This document shows positions 1 through 11,317 of a DNA stretch of 64,000 bases, piece after piece. Below the pieces are notes generated by a model. It did no database searches, was not told the DNA's origin, and saw only the letters and a list, made by a program, of their open reading frames with translations. Location: the NCBI GenBank assembly GCA_020543525.1, contig JAHYIO010000036.1, positions 2,480,001-2,544,000 of the forward strand, given 5' to 3'. Origin of the DNA: Coriolopsis trogii. Taxonomy: Eukaryota > Basidiomycota > Agaricomycetes > Polyporales > Polyporaceae. How positions within the stretch are numbered: position 1 is the first letter of the stretch; each line of letters opens with the position of its first letter. The position numbers and the translations under genes were made by a program.

Positions 1-104
1 ATCCGTGATTCGCTGGAAGGGTACATATTCATCTCGGCTACGTGCTCAGGAGTCAGTGCGCACCCAATCGTTTCGAAAGATATCTGCGCCGCAGCTTCGA
101 CGTA

Positions 105-415
105 GTGTTGCCGCGAGGCGAGGTGAGGCGAGGCGAGTCGTGCAACTCGGATCAACTCGTCAGATCGAGTTCGATCGATGCGAGTTGCGAGTTGGCTCGC
201 GAGTTGGTTCCCCAAGAGCTCTCTCGCTGATTCTGGCATCGACCAATTTCGTCATGGGCGCCCACTCGGAGGGAGGGCGCTCAAAGGTCCATGCTTCGAC
301 CAATCAGAAGCCATGATCAGCCACCGCGAGTCGCTCGCCTCGCCCCACTCGCCCCACCGAGTTGCCCAACTCACATCGGAACTCGCGAGTTCAACTCGAA
401 CTCGCGGCAACACTA
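105..415. repeat. CGAGTTG / CAACTCG-rich palindromic tract at left edge
   Basis: Many direct and inverted copies of CGAGTTG, ACTCGCGAGT and GCGAGG lie close together, for example around 115-210 and 360-415. The 5' 497 bases hold no ORF that looks like protein. The tract could be an eroded repeat or the edge of an element cut by the window border. No terminal repeats or duplication can be seen. Confidence 0.4.
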
Positions 416-497
416 CTTCGACGAATGTAAGGTCGGCAACCGTCCGTACAACAAATCACTCGCAGCCTCCGAGTCGCGTCGCATCTGTAATAGAGCA

Positions 498-2413
498 CTA
501 GTCAATGTCCGTTCGCAGCCCGCTCTCTGCCTTCTCTGCCCACGTCGGCCATTCCGCATACATGCTGATAGGCGGAGCGAACGCCCTCCGGATGCCCAAA
601 ACCCATTCCGAAGAATGAGAAGCGGGCATCTTCGTCTCCCCCACCACCAGCTCCTCCACCAGCCCCTCCAGCGCGATCACTTCCGCGAGCAAGTCGACCT
701 CTATCTCCGGATCGTACCCCACCACGAGCCGTCGGATCGGTCGGGGCTCCTGAGCCTCTGCGCGAGACCCCAGCAGCTCCTGGAGCGGCTTGCAATCCTG
801 AACGTACGCCGGCAGATCGACACAGACCGTTTCCAGCAACGGGCACATCACACCGCCGCCCTCAGCAGCAGGAGCAGGAGCGATGAGCGGTGCCAGCACG
901 GTGTCCAAGAAATCAAACGGTCGCCTGCGAACGGAAAGCGGGGCGGGATGTGTGAGCGCCAGGCGCTTCAGGCCCGGGAAGCACGAGAAGAGGCTCGGGA
1001 GCGTCCGCATATCGTACCAGTGGAACTGCTCCAGCGCGACCCAGACTTCCTCAATGTTCGCGAACCACTCGGACGACGCGAACGTCACGAGGAGGTGCTC
1101 CCAGTCCCGGCTCGCGACCAAGCCAGAGCAGGAGATTGAGCCGCCGTCGAGCGAGCCCGCGAGCTGCAGCATGTTCCGCTGGGTGAAGTCGATGCGCAGA
1201 TGCGTGAAATCCTTCTTTCCAGGGAGGACTGAGAGGAGCACCCCGAGCCCGTCGGCGTCCAACACGTATAGTGGCGTGAAGAAGCGGTGGCAGTGAGCTG
1301 GGGACACGATGACGCGCATGAGTGTACGGATGACCGCTACCGCGGAGTCCTCCCCGTTCGCGTCAATCGCAAAGTATCGCAGGCGGTCGAGCTTGACTGT
1401 AGGATGCTTCGCGGTTATGATCGCTGGCGCACGCTTCCCGATGGACGCTCTGCACATGTAGAGTTCTTCGAGAAGAGGGCTGCCCCTCAGGAAGTGGACC
1501 AGGTCTTTCAGCTCCCAGAAAGCGTGTGGGTTCTGGTGGCATGCTGGGTTCACGAGTGCGAACCGAGTGAGCGCAGGGAACACGTTGGTGGGGAGAAACG
1601 GAACAGAAGAGAGGTAGAGCGACCGCAGCTTCTCCCCGCCGCCCGCAAAGAGGGGCAGGAGCAAAGAGTCCCGGTATTGCGCAAACGGAAGCGTGAGCAC
1701 CTCGATCTTGCAGTGCTCGAGTCGGGAGGCGGGGAAGGACATGAGGAACGAGAGGAGCGTCTGCGGCTCGTCCCGCATCTCGTCGATATGCAGCTCCCGG
1801 ATCGAGCCCTCGACCAGCTGGCACCAGTCGTAGAGGTCAACAGGAGAGTACCCTGGGGAGACGCAGACGACGAGAGGCACTCCGAAGCAGCGGATCAGAT
1901 GGTCCTGGCTGGACTGGGTGACAGTGATGTTGTTCCACAGCATTGGGGCTGCGTTCGCAGCGTCCCGCCATCGACGACAGACGTCCAGGACCGGGTGGAG
2001 AGTGTCGACTCCGTAGTGGGTGAAGGGCCAACGGGCGGGAAACTGTGCGGGTATGGGAACCTCTGTGCGTAGGTAGGAGAAGATGTGTGTCAAGATCTCT
2101 GGCGGCATGCGGTTTATGGGCGTCGAAGCGTTGTTCAGGACGTCGGAGACCGCCACTGCATCCGAGAGCAGGCCTCTCAGAAAGTGTATCTATATCCGTT
2201 CGTAGGTCAGCAGATAGGACAGTATCGACTGAGAGACGAACATGATCTAGACGTCTGTTCACCATGGGTTAGATAGGCATCCGCAGCTCTCGACTCTCAT
2301 AGATGCACGTACCCATTGACCTCGACGCTACGGAGTTCGTGGATCCCGGCCAAGAGAACTTGGGTGACCAGTTCCAGGGAGTCGATGTGTGCATTGAAAT
2401 CGGCAGGGTCCAT
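498..2413 (-). CDS. F-box domain protein
   Basis: Likely substrate-receptor subunit of an SCF (Skp1-Cullin-F-box) ubiquitin ligase, of a large Agaricomycete family. The F-box core is visible as INRMPPEILTHIFSYL followed by VCRRWRDAANAAPMLW. The rest is a long leucine-rich, LRR-like region with no catalytic motif. Exon 2 (2189-498) is open for 564 codons but has no ATG before the F-box. I therefore join it to a short exon (2413-2309, beginning MDPADFNAHIDSLELV) through an intron with GTGCAT donor and ATATAG acceptor. This gives 598 residues and the short helical N-terminus usual in this family. The substrate is unknown. The first exon is inferred; the main exon is secure. Confidence 0.75.
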
Positions 2414-2988
2414 AGTGCAACTGGGAGGGAGTGGGCAACAGATGAAGGTGACGAGCTCACCTGACTTATAGACGACGGAGGCACTGCTGCAGCTTCATCT
2501 TTGAATTCGCGTCCACCCCAATCCACGAAGTTTGACGCGTACGGTAGAGCAGCCTCGGATCGCCTTCGGTCGGCGCAAGGTAGCGCATAACTTGGTCTCG
2601 GACCGCGGTGGTGGGGTGCGGGTGTATCACTGGTACGTCGGGGTACGAGACCACACATAACTACAAGAATAGGACGAAAGTACTGGACAATGGACCGAGC
2701 TGATACGGAGGCGTCGGTAGGCTGCAGTGATCGTGACTCGACAGAGAACTGAACAAGACTGCTTTTACAATCGACGCCGGCCGTACTAATGACCACTGCC
2801 TTGTTTGAGCGCCTACACGCTGCTTGAGGCCATGGGCGCTCCTTCGTGCCTCTTCCTGGCGAACTACTACTAGCTAGTACTACCACCTAACACCAGGCAG
2901 TCGCTCCTCACTTCGCTAGCTCTCAACACATCCCTTCTTTCAGTCAGCCCGAGCCCGTGTACTACTCACACGCACCGGCAGCGCACCC
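2414..2988. other. Intergenic, F-box/VPS51 divergent promoter region
   Basis: This is the shared upstream region of the F-box gene (-) and VPS51 (+). A minus-strand reading frame around 2466-2654 looks coding-like but ends in a stop just before the candidate splice donor. I could not build a gene from it. Confidence 0.4.
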
Positions 2989-3948
2989 ATGTCGCTCGCA
3001 CCCGGAAGCCCGCCCCGCACCCCGCACACCCCGCCATACACACCGACCACCCCGCACACCCCGCTCACCCCCGGACGCAGCGGCCCCGCGTCGATCCCCC
3101 GCCCGCCCGCCTCGCCCCTCCGACGACCCGCGTCGTCCGCGTCTCTCCGCTCAGCCGCCGCTGGGGCACAAGCGGCGCCTTCTTCCGCGGTCGCGGCGAA
3201 GCGCATGTCGGGACATGGCTCTGCGCTCGGCCTCGATATGGGCGTGAAGCCTGGCGGTGGGGCGGTGGGGGCTGGGGTGGGGGGAGGAGGGGTCCCGGGG
3301 ACGCCGCAGAAGACGCGCGCGAGGGACCTGCTGAGGAAGCATTATGGGCTGGGGCTGGGGCCTCCGCCGCCGCTTGGGGGGCCGAAGAGCAGCCAGGACC
3401 CGATGGACTTTGGTGAGTGGGTACTGCATCTGTTGTGCACTATAGAGTGATCAGGAGGCGAGGCTGACGGTTGTTCTCTTGACGATAGACTCTGCGGCGT
3501 TTGACGCGAGGGCATATTACGAGCAGCTGATCACGACGTCGTCTCTGCCGACGCTGCTGAAGACGGAGAATGACTTGTTGACGGGTACGTGGATATGTAC
3601 ACTCGACAGAGGTGTGGAATGTCTGACATGCGAGTTTGTCCCTGATAGAGATTAGGCAGTTGGATAGCGAACGGCAGAGTTTAGTATATAACCACCACCA
3701 CGAGCTCATCGCCGCTAGTGATACTATAGCTGCTGTGGGTCGCATCATCTTTCTCCTCGTTGCTGCTGTTGATGATCGCATCCACGCAGATGAAATCACG
3801 AGCTGAGAACCTCGACGCAGACCTTGACCTCCTGCGCGCCGCTTTCTCAGAGATTTCTCGGCTGTCAGCCGAGATTGCAGTCGAGCATCAGCCATCGAGG
3901 CAGAAACATCCACCACAACCACCAGCCTCGTCATACTCACCTTCTTGA
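2989..3948 (+). CDS. VPS51: Vacuolar protein sorting protein 51 (GARP complex subunit)
   Basis: Subunit of the GARP tethering complex, which returns endosomal vesicles to the trans-Golgi network. Four exons (2989-3412, 3489-3584, 3649-3734, 3790-3948) give 254 residues. About the first 140 residues are Pro/Ser/Gly-rich and probably disordered. The conserved Vps51/Vps67 core follows: FDARAYYEQLITTSSLPTLL, then EIRQLDSERQSLVYNHHHEL, then ENLDADLDLLRAAFSEIS, a coiled-coil segment. All three introns have consensus GT-AG ends and preserve frame. The protein is short compared with animal VPS51 and appears to keep only the N-terminal coiled-coil module, as the yeast protein does. The gene converges on the DUF427 gene 311 bp downstream. 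Confidence 0.88.
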
Positions 3949-4258
3949 CCCTGCAATATATCCCTGGCCTAACCGTAACATCGCTAATTCGTAATTGCTA
4001 TCGCTATGTATTGCTATCTGGAGAATGGAATTGGCATACAATGGTTTCATTAGACGGAGCGCTTAGAGAAATCCTTGGTATGTACGTGATATAGTCCATA
4101 GAGTGAGACGACGAGAGCAAGAGCAGACCGATGTACACGAAAGCTAACTAGATTGTCCTGAAGCATGTCCGAGGCAAAGCAATATGATACAAGCGTGCTG
4201 TTGTGCAGATCCTGTTTCTACACGTTGTCCATATGGGACGTCTGGGACACCTGGGCTC

Positions 4259-5228
4259 TCAGACGGGGACGATGGCGCTGGCCCGTTTGCTCGCGCGCGG
4301 ACTCTCGGGACGGGGCTGGAGGACGCCGTCGACATAGATATCAACCTTCTCGTTGTAGAAAGCGACGCAGCCCTTGATCTCCGCGCATTCCAGTTGGGGA
4401 GTGCGATACCACCAGACGATGTCTTCCATGACCTCTCCCGTGGTAAGAGTAACGTTGTAGTAGCTCGCGACACCCTGTGTGAACGTATGTCAGGCCATGC
4501 GTCACCCCGCGTAAGGGAAGGGAAGGAAACGCACCTTGTATGGGCATTGCGTGGTGGTCTCGGAGGGCGTGAGCACCTTGTGATTGCAATCCGCTAGGGG
4601 GATGTAGTAGCGGATGGGGAGACTGGTCTCGAAGAGCAGACGGGGGCGGGTGGTATTGGCAAGCTCGACGCCGTTCACCTCCACCCGGATGTGTCTCGAC
4701 GAGTGCAAGACATCGACTCTCTGGAAGAGCCAAACAAGTCAAGTCAGCACTCGCGCTCCATTGCCTTGTGAGGCGGACCTGTGCAAAGCAGGCTTACGTA
4801 CCTTGTATGGATACTTGGGGTGCACAAAGATCTGCTCTTCCTCCTCGAACCATGCGTCCATCTCGCTGAACTCGAGCTGGACGAGTCCATCGAGCTCGGG
4901 TTCATCGAGGTATACGGTCGCGGCAGCCTCAGCGCGGCGATTTCCGACGACAATGTCGTAGAGGTGGTGCTTCTGGGACTGGAAGGCGTCGACGAGGTAC
5001 TTCTGTGGCACGTCATTCGCCTTGAAGAAGTAGTAGGGATAGTTGGGCTTGATCCAGCTGATATGGGTGAGTTAGACAGCGCTAGACGGAGGCGATGAAG
5101 CGTACGACTTACACAAGCAGGGCGTCGGTGGTGTCGACGATGTACTCGCCGCCGAAGAGGACACGGATCCGCCTGGGGCTTGACTCGATGTGAGGGAGCT
5201 GGGAGAAGGGAAAGGTAACGCTGGCCAT
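4259..5228 (-). CDS. DUF427 domain-containing protein (two domains)
   Basis: Four exons (5228-5113, 5057-4802, 4720-4535, 4474-4259) give 257 residues. Two copies of the small beta-barrel DUF427 (NTP_transf_9) fold can be read. The first covers VLFGGEYIVDTTDALLVW and NYPYYFF. The second covers NGVELANTTRPRLLFETSLP, then PIRYYIPLADCN and CPYKGVASYYNV. The double-domain arrangement is common in fungal and bacterial members. The biochemical function is not established for the family, so none is assigned. The start is the first ATG and fits the conserved N-terminal strand. The gene is divergent from the nuclear-type gene at 5571, with 342 bp between starts. Confidence 0.85.
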
Positions 5229-5570
5229 GTTGGTGAGTGGGTGAGGGAGGGGAAGGGGAGGTAGCACAACTCGGGACAGGCTGAGACTGAAAGCTCTCGT
5301 ACGCAGAGGCTGACAGACAGCTGTCCTCTGTGCGAGCGGCCCAGAGGATTCGGAAGCGGCGGTAGACGCGGTAGCGCTCACTTCTCCATAGACGCGATCA
5401 CGTGCTGAGTGGACGCGAGACACGTGTTGCGCGTAAACACCGACACACTGTGGGCGCTTGGTTACGATCGCCTTTCTGTCTGACTCTCCCGCCACTGCAT
5501 CCAGAGCTCTCCTCCCTGCTACAGCTAATACCCCTTCACGTCCTGTCAGTCGACTCCAATAGTAGCGAAC

Positions 5571-8220
5571 ATGGCGTCGGCGACTTTCGACGATGGTTAC
5601 GTCGAGGACAGCGAAGGCGAGGAGTCCATGGTGCTTGACTCCCGACCGCCCCCTCTCCACAAGCCAGGCCTCCCTCCGCCTCCTCACTTTCAACTACCCA
5701 GAAGGATTATGGATACAACAGGTGAGCATAGCTTTCTGCTTGATCTAGAACGTGGTACGACTCATGTTAGTCTCCACGATACAAACGGCCAACTTCACGG
5801 AGCAATCAACGAGTTACATCCGACCACCTCCACCTCAGCAACTACCTAAAGACATTCACAGCACGACAGGTGAGTCACTCGCAGACTATATGCATGTGTA
5901 AGGGTTATTGAGTACCCTATAGTGTCGACCATCGACACTGCTGACTTCACTGTTAATCGTTCAGTGATCTCGGACATTTCCTCTTTCGGGCCTGGGACGC
6001 GTAACGCGCCATCGAGCATACAGCCCGCAGAGACCTTCCACAACACTACTGTGAGCTCGATTTCCACATCAACTTCCTCGAATTCGGGTCAACCAGGCAC
6101 TCGGCCAAAGCCAAAGCCACGGCCTATCAAGAAGAAGACTACGGATGCCGATTCATCCATTTCGAACCCGGGCCCCTCTAGCATTGTGCCCTCATCAGGC
6201 AACACGCCATTTCCCTACATCAACTCTATGCCTCCTCCGCCCCCACCGGCCCAATTGCAAATAGCTTCATCGTCGTTCTCTTTCCCTCCAACGGCAACCA
6301 CGCTGCAGGATAGTGGGATTGAAATGACAGACGATCCTATGATGGACATCGCCGAACGAGCGAAGCTTCGTTCCCGTGCACGTACTCAGGCCAAGAGTAA
6401 GCAAAGTTCGCTTGTGGATGATGTCATCGAGCTCTCGTCTTCCGAAGATGAGCTAGCGTTGCCCCCGCCCCCCAGATCAAAGTCTCTGACAAAACCAAAG
6501 AAGACCGCAGCATCGGCTTCCGAGAAGGGGCAGCCGAAGAGCAAAGGCAAGGCCCCGGCTAAGGACGCAACGAAGCCTTCTCCTCGTAAGCGTACGAAGA
6601 CCACACACTTACCAGAATCCGGCTTCGAGTCCGACGTGAACACCATCCCGGTACCCACCTCCGATTTCTCCATTCCACCTCATGTCCAGCACCCGAGCTC
6701 CCAGCTACCTCCTTCGGACCCTCCAGCACCCCCTTCCACCGCAGACTCGTCATCCGCTCGCTCTGTCCCCCGAGGATCTCAAGAGAATAGAGCGCTGAAC
6801 GGTCAGCGGGTGGAATCGCCGTTCTCCTCGCCTCCGCCGATGCCTCGCAAGCGGAAGCGACCGCCACCCCAGGCGATCTCACTCGGCGATGACTCAGACT
6901 TTGGCGCAGACGAAGATAGCATGACGGTGAGCATCAGCGCGCAGTCCACGTCTGTTGGCGTCCCCAAGCCGCCAAAGAAAAGTAGAGAGAAGGCGGCGCC
7001 TCCTCCACCTCCGGCTCCGTCTCCAGTTGTCGTTCCCGAGACGCAGCCTCGTGCGCCTGCAAAGCCCAAGCCAGCAGCGCGCAAGAAGCGGAAGGATGCC
7101 GAGGAAGACGAGGAGGAATGGGATGCCGAGCCGATCGAGAAGCCGACTACGAGCAGGAAGAAGGCTCGCAGGGACGAAGAGGACGAGGAGGAGTGGGCAG
7201 GCGAGGATGCCGGGTCGAAACCCAAGGCGAAGCCGAAGAAGGCTCCCAGGAAGAGCGCTGCGAAAGCCAAGACACCGAAAGAGAAGCCGGCCAAGGCGAT
7301 AAAGGGACCGAAAGGCAAGCCTCCCACGAGTAAAGAGGTGGTTGAGGACTCTGAGGAGGAGGCCGCGCCGAGCAAAGGCAAGGATCTGGGTAAAGACAGT
7401 GATGACGACAAGGTCCCTCCTCCGGTTAATCCTGCCCCGGTAGCTGAGAATGGACTCTCCGAGGACGGCGGCGAAGCGGCAAGTCTTGCCAAAGCTTCAG
7501 CAACCGCCCCTGCAACCAAGAAGAGCAAGGGCAAACAGCGTGCAGTCGTCCTTTCAGACGATGAAGACGACAATGCAGACGTCTCAACTAATATCTCCAA
7601 CGTCAACGACGACTCTCCCGCGCCTCGCGCTACAAAGAAAGGCGGCCGGAAGTCCAGCGGAGGAGATCACGACTCGAAGGTGAGTCTCACCCGTTCCGCT
7701 CCCCATCTCCCGCACCGGTCTCAACCACACTACGTAGGAGAACGCTGCCCCCGGCACACCCGCCCGCCCACCACACCCGCCATCACTTTCGACCTCGGTG
7801 CCCGCCCCAGCAGCAGCTCCCCGACCTACGGTCACCCCCGCACGTCCAAGTTTCGCCGCCGCGAACCGCAGCTACACCGTCCCAAAGTCCACAACGCCCA
7901 TGTCCGAGCTCATCCGCCGTGTCTCTGCGCAGCCCGGTTCGCCCTTCCCCGCGACCTCCCGCCCTACGTACTCCCCACTGGCGAAGGCGTCCAAGAGCGC
8001 GCTACGCCGCATTGCCCCCTTACACCCGAACCGGCGCACGCCCCCGCCCCCGCCGCCGCGCGCACCACCGAAGCCGAAGACGAAGAAGATGCTGGAGATG
8101 GAGGAGAGGTGGGAAATGGAGCTCGAGGAGAGCGTCGAGGGGTGGTATGCGATGTCCGAGGAGGAGCGCTCGGCGTTAAGGAGGGCGAAGAGGGACCACG
8201 AGATGGGAGTGGAGGACTAG
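5571..8220 (+). CDS. Long disordered nuclear-type protein, unrecognised family
   Basis: Four exons (5571-5721, 5771-5869, 5923-7679, 7738-8220) join in frame to 829 residues. Most of it is low complexity: Pro/Ser blocks, KPKPKPRPIKKK and PRKRTKT basic patches that could be nuclear localisation signals, acidic runs (EEDEEEWDAEP, DEEDEEEWAGED) and SIM-like hydrophobic-acidic motifs (DDVIELSSSEDE, AVVLSDDEDD). The C-terminus ends in a charged helical segment (KMLEMEERWEMELEESVEGW). Exon 2 and the start of exon 3 look like duplicates (VSTIQTANFT against VSTIDTADFT). No enzymatic domain is visible. A chromatin-associated or SUMO-interacting role is only an inference from composition. Confidence 0.75.
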
Positions 8221-8962
8221 GCCTTGCTTGACCAGACTGGAGGTTGTACGCTGTTGGGTGCGTGGTGTGTGTCGTCTAACGTTATCTGTAATATGTCTGT
8301 AGCGAGTGTTGTGTACGCGAACTTTTTGCTCGTGATTACGAAGGCAAGTACTGTACTCTGACAAGGTTCAGTACCAGCATTGGCACACATGGGGACCGTA
8401 CACATCAATGGATTATACTGTCAGCCCGTGTAGGTGCTTACGTCAACCCTCGAAAGATGCCTGGGTTCGATATAATACAAGCTGAAACGCACTACCAGTA
8501 TTGGCTCGTATCGTTACTAATTCTAGGATGACTGCAACTCCAAGGTCATGGATATTTGTTGTAGCATATTCAACCAAGTCGCAGCGGCAGGCGTCACGGT
8601 GACCGTGGAAACACCAGTAAACAAGCACCGCCTCATACAAGTTCGGCTTCTAACCCTGCAGTCACTCTTTGAATTGTCTCCGTTGTCTAGAAGGCGGGGG
8701 ACTCCGCGGCAGTATACCACCTGCGCCTCAGACACTCTGGTAGAAAATCACGACCAGTTCATCAAACTCAATCCACTATGCCCAGTTTAAGGCAGCCTCG
8801 ACGACGGTCGGTGCATGGCAACGTAAACAGTTCGTTCATTCATGGAAGCGTCGTAATAACAAGACAAGCCAGAGGTAGCAGGGAGAGAAACAGAGAACAA
8901 CCGAAGTCCGCCGTCCGTAACAGGCTCGCCATCTATGTCAGCAAGATGGTCCTTCGGCCAAT
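8221..8962. other. Intergenic, nothing recognised
   Basis: This stretch lies between the convergent nuclear-type and oxalate decarboxylase genes and contains their 3' ends. Short ORFs on both strands lack splice support and protein-like composition. I see no RNA gene or repeat. Confidence 0.4.
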
Positions 8963-11246
8963 CTACGCGGGTCCGACGACGATCTGCTTCTTCTTGCTTA
9001 ACGAGGCAATCGTGGCATCGTCGAGGTCCAGGTGCGCCTTCACGAGGTCGGGCGGGGTGAGTGCAAGCCACTATGCAAAGTGTAGCACACAGTCAGCTCG
9101 TGCTATCAGCTAGGGAATATTCGTGTAGACAGACCTGGGCTAAGCTGATGTCCTGGAAGCGGTCGGTGTTGAAAATTTCGAGGAAGCGGAGCGTCGAATT
9201 GCCGGTGTTCTCCACATAGTGGCCGAACGAGGCCGGGACGAAGCCAACGTCACCCGCGTTGTAGTTGAAGGTGCGCGCGTTTCCGCTCGAGGCGAAGAGT
9301 GTCACGCGGCCATCGCCCTCCCTGGAATCCTAGTCAGATATGGATATGGTAAGAGGAGCCGGAGCTAGACGTACAGGTAGTAAGTCCACTCGTCCTGCGT
9401 AGGGTGCCACTGCGAACACGATTGTCAGCACGCGCAGACCGGAACTATAGAGCCAAAATACTCACGTGGAGCTCACGGATTGCTCCAGGCTCGACAGTGA
9501 CCTCAGCGACGGCGATGGCTTGGGAGACGGGGAACGTTGTTGAGTCGACCACCTTGACGGAGCCGCCGTCCAAGTCCGTCGCCTTGACCTTCGAGAGCTG
9601 GAAGATGAACGGGCTGGGGATCTGTCCCTGTGGGTCTTCAACGGCCTTCGCATTGTCCGGAGGAGGCGCTAAGAAAAGAAAATCATTTGAGCGATGCGCG
9701 CATGGAGTCGACCCTCAGCGCGCCGCGTCGTGCGCTTGACACTTACCGCTCGGGAAGATGTAGAGCTGCTGCGCCGGGATGTGGTCGAACGCTGAGATAT
9801 TCGTTTTGAAGTTCTTGGCGAGCACCTCCTTAGGCACGTGCGCCAACCAGTCCGTGAGCTAGAGAGGCACGCGGAAGAAGGCATGACATCAGCACGGGCG
9901 TCCGGACTCGGGAATAGAACTCAATCGTGTGCGCTCTCACCAGGAATGTCGAGTCCTCACTGAATGCACCGTCATCGAATACCTGATCATGCAGTCAGCT
10001 CTTCCGCTCCTGTCGTACTTGATCCAAATGAAAGGACGGCGTACCAGGAGGAACTCCGATCCGTCGGGGTCGTCGGCGGTCGCCTGGAGAGAGTGCGGAA
10101 TACCGGGAGGGAAGTACCAGAGATCACCCGCACTCTATGTGTAGCGGTCATCTTCGGTGAGCCTGGGGGAAGCACAGTCGGCAGGGCCGGAGAATTGCTC
10201 ACCGCTGTTCCAAGATAGTTCTGTCCGTCGCTGTTTATAGCCGTCACCTGAACGGAACCCTGCAGCGAATTGACGATGAGTATCCCGCGACGATGTCCCT
10301 CCAACCGCGCTTATACTAACCTTGATAACGTAGGACCACTTAAAGTGCATGATGAATAGTGAATCAGTCGCCACGAAGTCTGATCACCCAAAGGGAGTAC
10401 TCACTTCGGCCGTCTTGTGCCAATGGAGCTCCCTGAGCTATTATCAGAATCCGTTCACGTGCGACAGAAGCCGGGCCAGAAAAAGCTCACCGAACTGCGC
10501 CAGCTTCGAGCCGCATGTTGACGCCGGCCATCGCTGTGAGACGTGTACCTTGATCAGAACGCGAGGCTCGCAAACTTTGTCTCCTCCCTAAGCCACTCAC
10601 ACTTCGCGATGGGCATCACATCGACTGGTGGCGGACATCAGCAGGTGCGCCTTACAGCATTATCATCGTAACTCACCGTTCTGCTGACGAGCCCAGCCTC
10701 CAGTTTGCAGGCGGTTGTGGCTCAGGGCGAACGGCCACTTGGCGTTCTGACTGCAGGCCTGTTGTCAATGACGAGGTCATAGTCGGCGGCAGTGAACATT
10801 GGTACGCACACGCTGCCAGAATCGGTGGTAGGCGGCGCCAGAAGATCGGGGTTCTGGAGCGCGATGGGAATGTTCTGTGGCCCCATGATGGATGCACCGT
10901 ACGTGCCCCGAATGCCTTCGGGGTCGCTGGTGGAGTCCTCGGTCCACAACATGCCGTTCGGGTCATCGCTGGCAAACGGGACCGTATGGGAGGGCTCGGC
11001 GGCGGACGAGGTAGACGACGGAGTTGAGCTGCTGGTCTTCTTCTCCGCCGATGGCTCCGTGGACGCATCCGCACTTGAAGACGCGAATGCGCTCGAGACC
11101 ACCGAGCTCGCTGAGGCGAAGACCGTCGATTCGGCGGCCGAAGAGCTCACCGTGACCGCGCTGCTGGCAGGAGCAGGGGCGGGAGCAGCGAAAGCGCTGT
11201 TGGCGAGGAAAACGGCGAAGAGAACAGCCTTGCTGAAGGTGAGCAT
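8963..11246 (-). CDS. Secreted bicupin oxalate decarboxylase
   Basis: Converts oxalate to formate and CO2 using Mn, outside the hypha. Fourteen exons join in frame to 485 residues: signal peptide MLTFSKAVLFAVFLANSAFA, then about 80 Ser/Ala-rich residues, then two cupin domains. Domain 1 carries ELHWHKTAEW and GIPHSLQ, the His-x-His/Glu/His metal set. Domain 2 carries ELHWHPTQDEW and FGHYVENTG. The lid SEDST matches the catalytic Ser-Glu-x-Ser-Thr lid of decarboxylases rather than the oxidase version. Exons are unusually small: 24 nt at 10624-10601, 18 nt at 10338-10321 (WSYVIK) and 35 nt at 9409-9375. Wood-rot fungi use this enzyme to control secreted oxalate. A TATA box lies about 62 bp upstream of the ATG. 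The assignment is firm; the individual splice sites are predictions. Confidence 0.93.
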
Positions 11247-11307
11247 TGTGGCAGTAGCTGGGATGAGAGCTGAGTGGGCTGAGTCTCCTCCACCGTTGAG
11301 CAGACTT

Positions 11308-11315
11308 CTTATATA
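11308..11315 (-). promoter_or_regulatory. TATA box of oxalate decarboxylase gene
   Basis: TATATAAG on the minus strand, 62-69 bp upstream of the ATG. The position suits a core promoter with a short 5' UTR. Confidence 0.6.
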
Positions 11316-11317
11316 CG

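Noticed and set aside
2466..2886. Minus-strand frames upstream of the F-box gene
   Set aside because: Two competing frames. The more protein-like one stops just before the candidate donor, so no gene could be built.
6803..7606. 267-codon minus-strand ORF inside the nuclear-type gene
   Set aside because: It is the antisense shadow of the acidic/basic low-complexity coding region, giving Ser/Leu/Ala runs.
8440..8500. GGGTTCGATA resembling a tRNA B box
   Set aside because: No A box or acceptor stem is found at the right distance.
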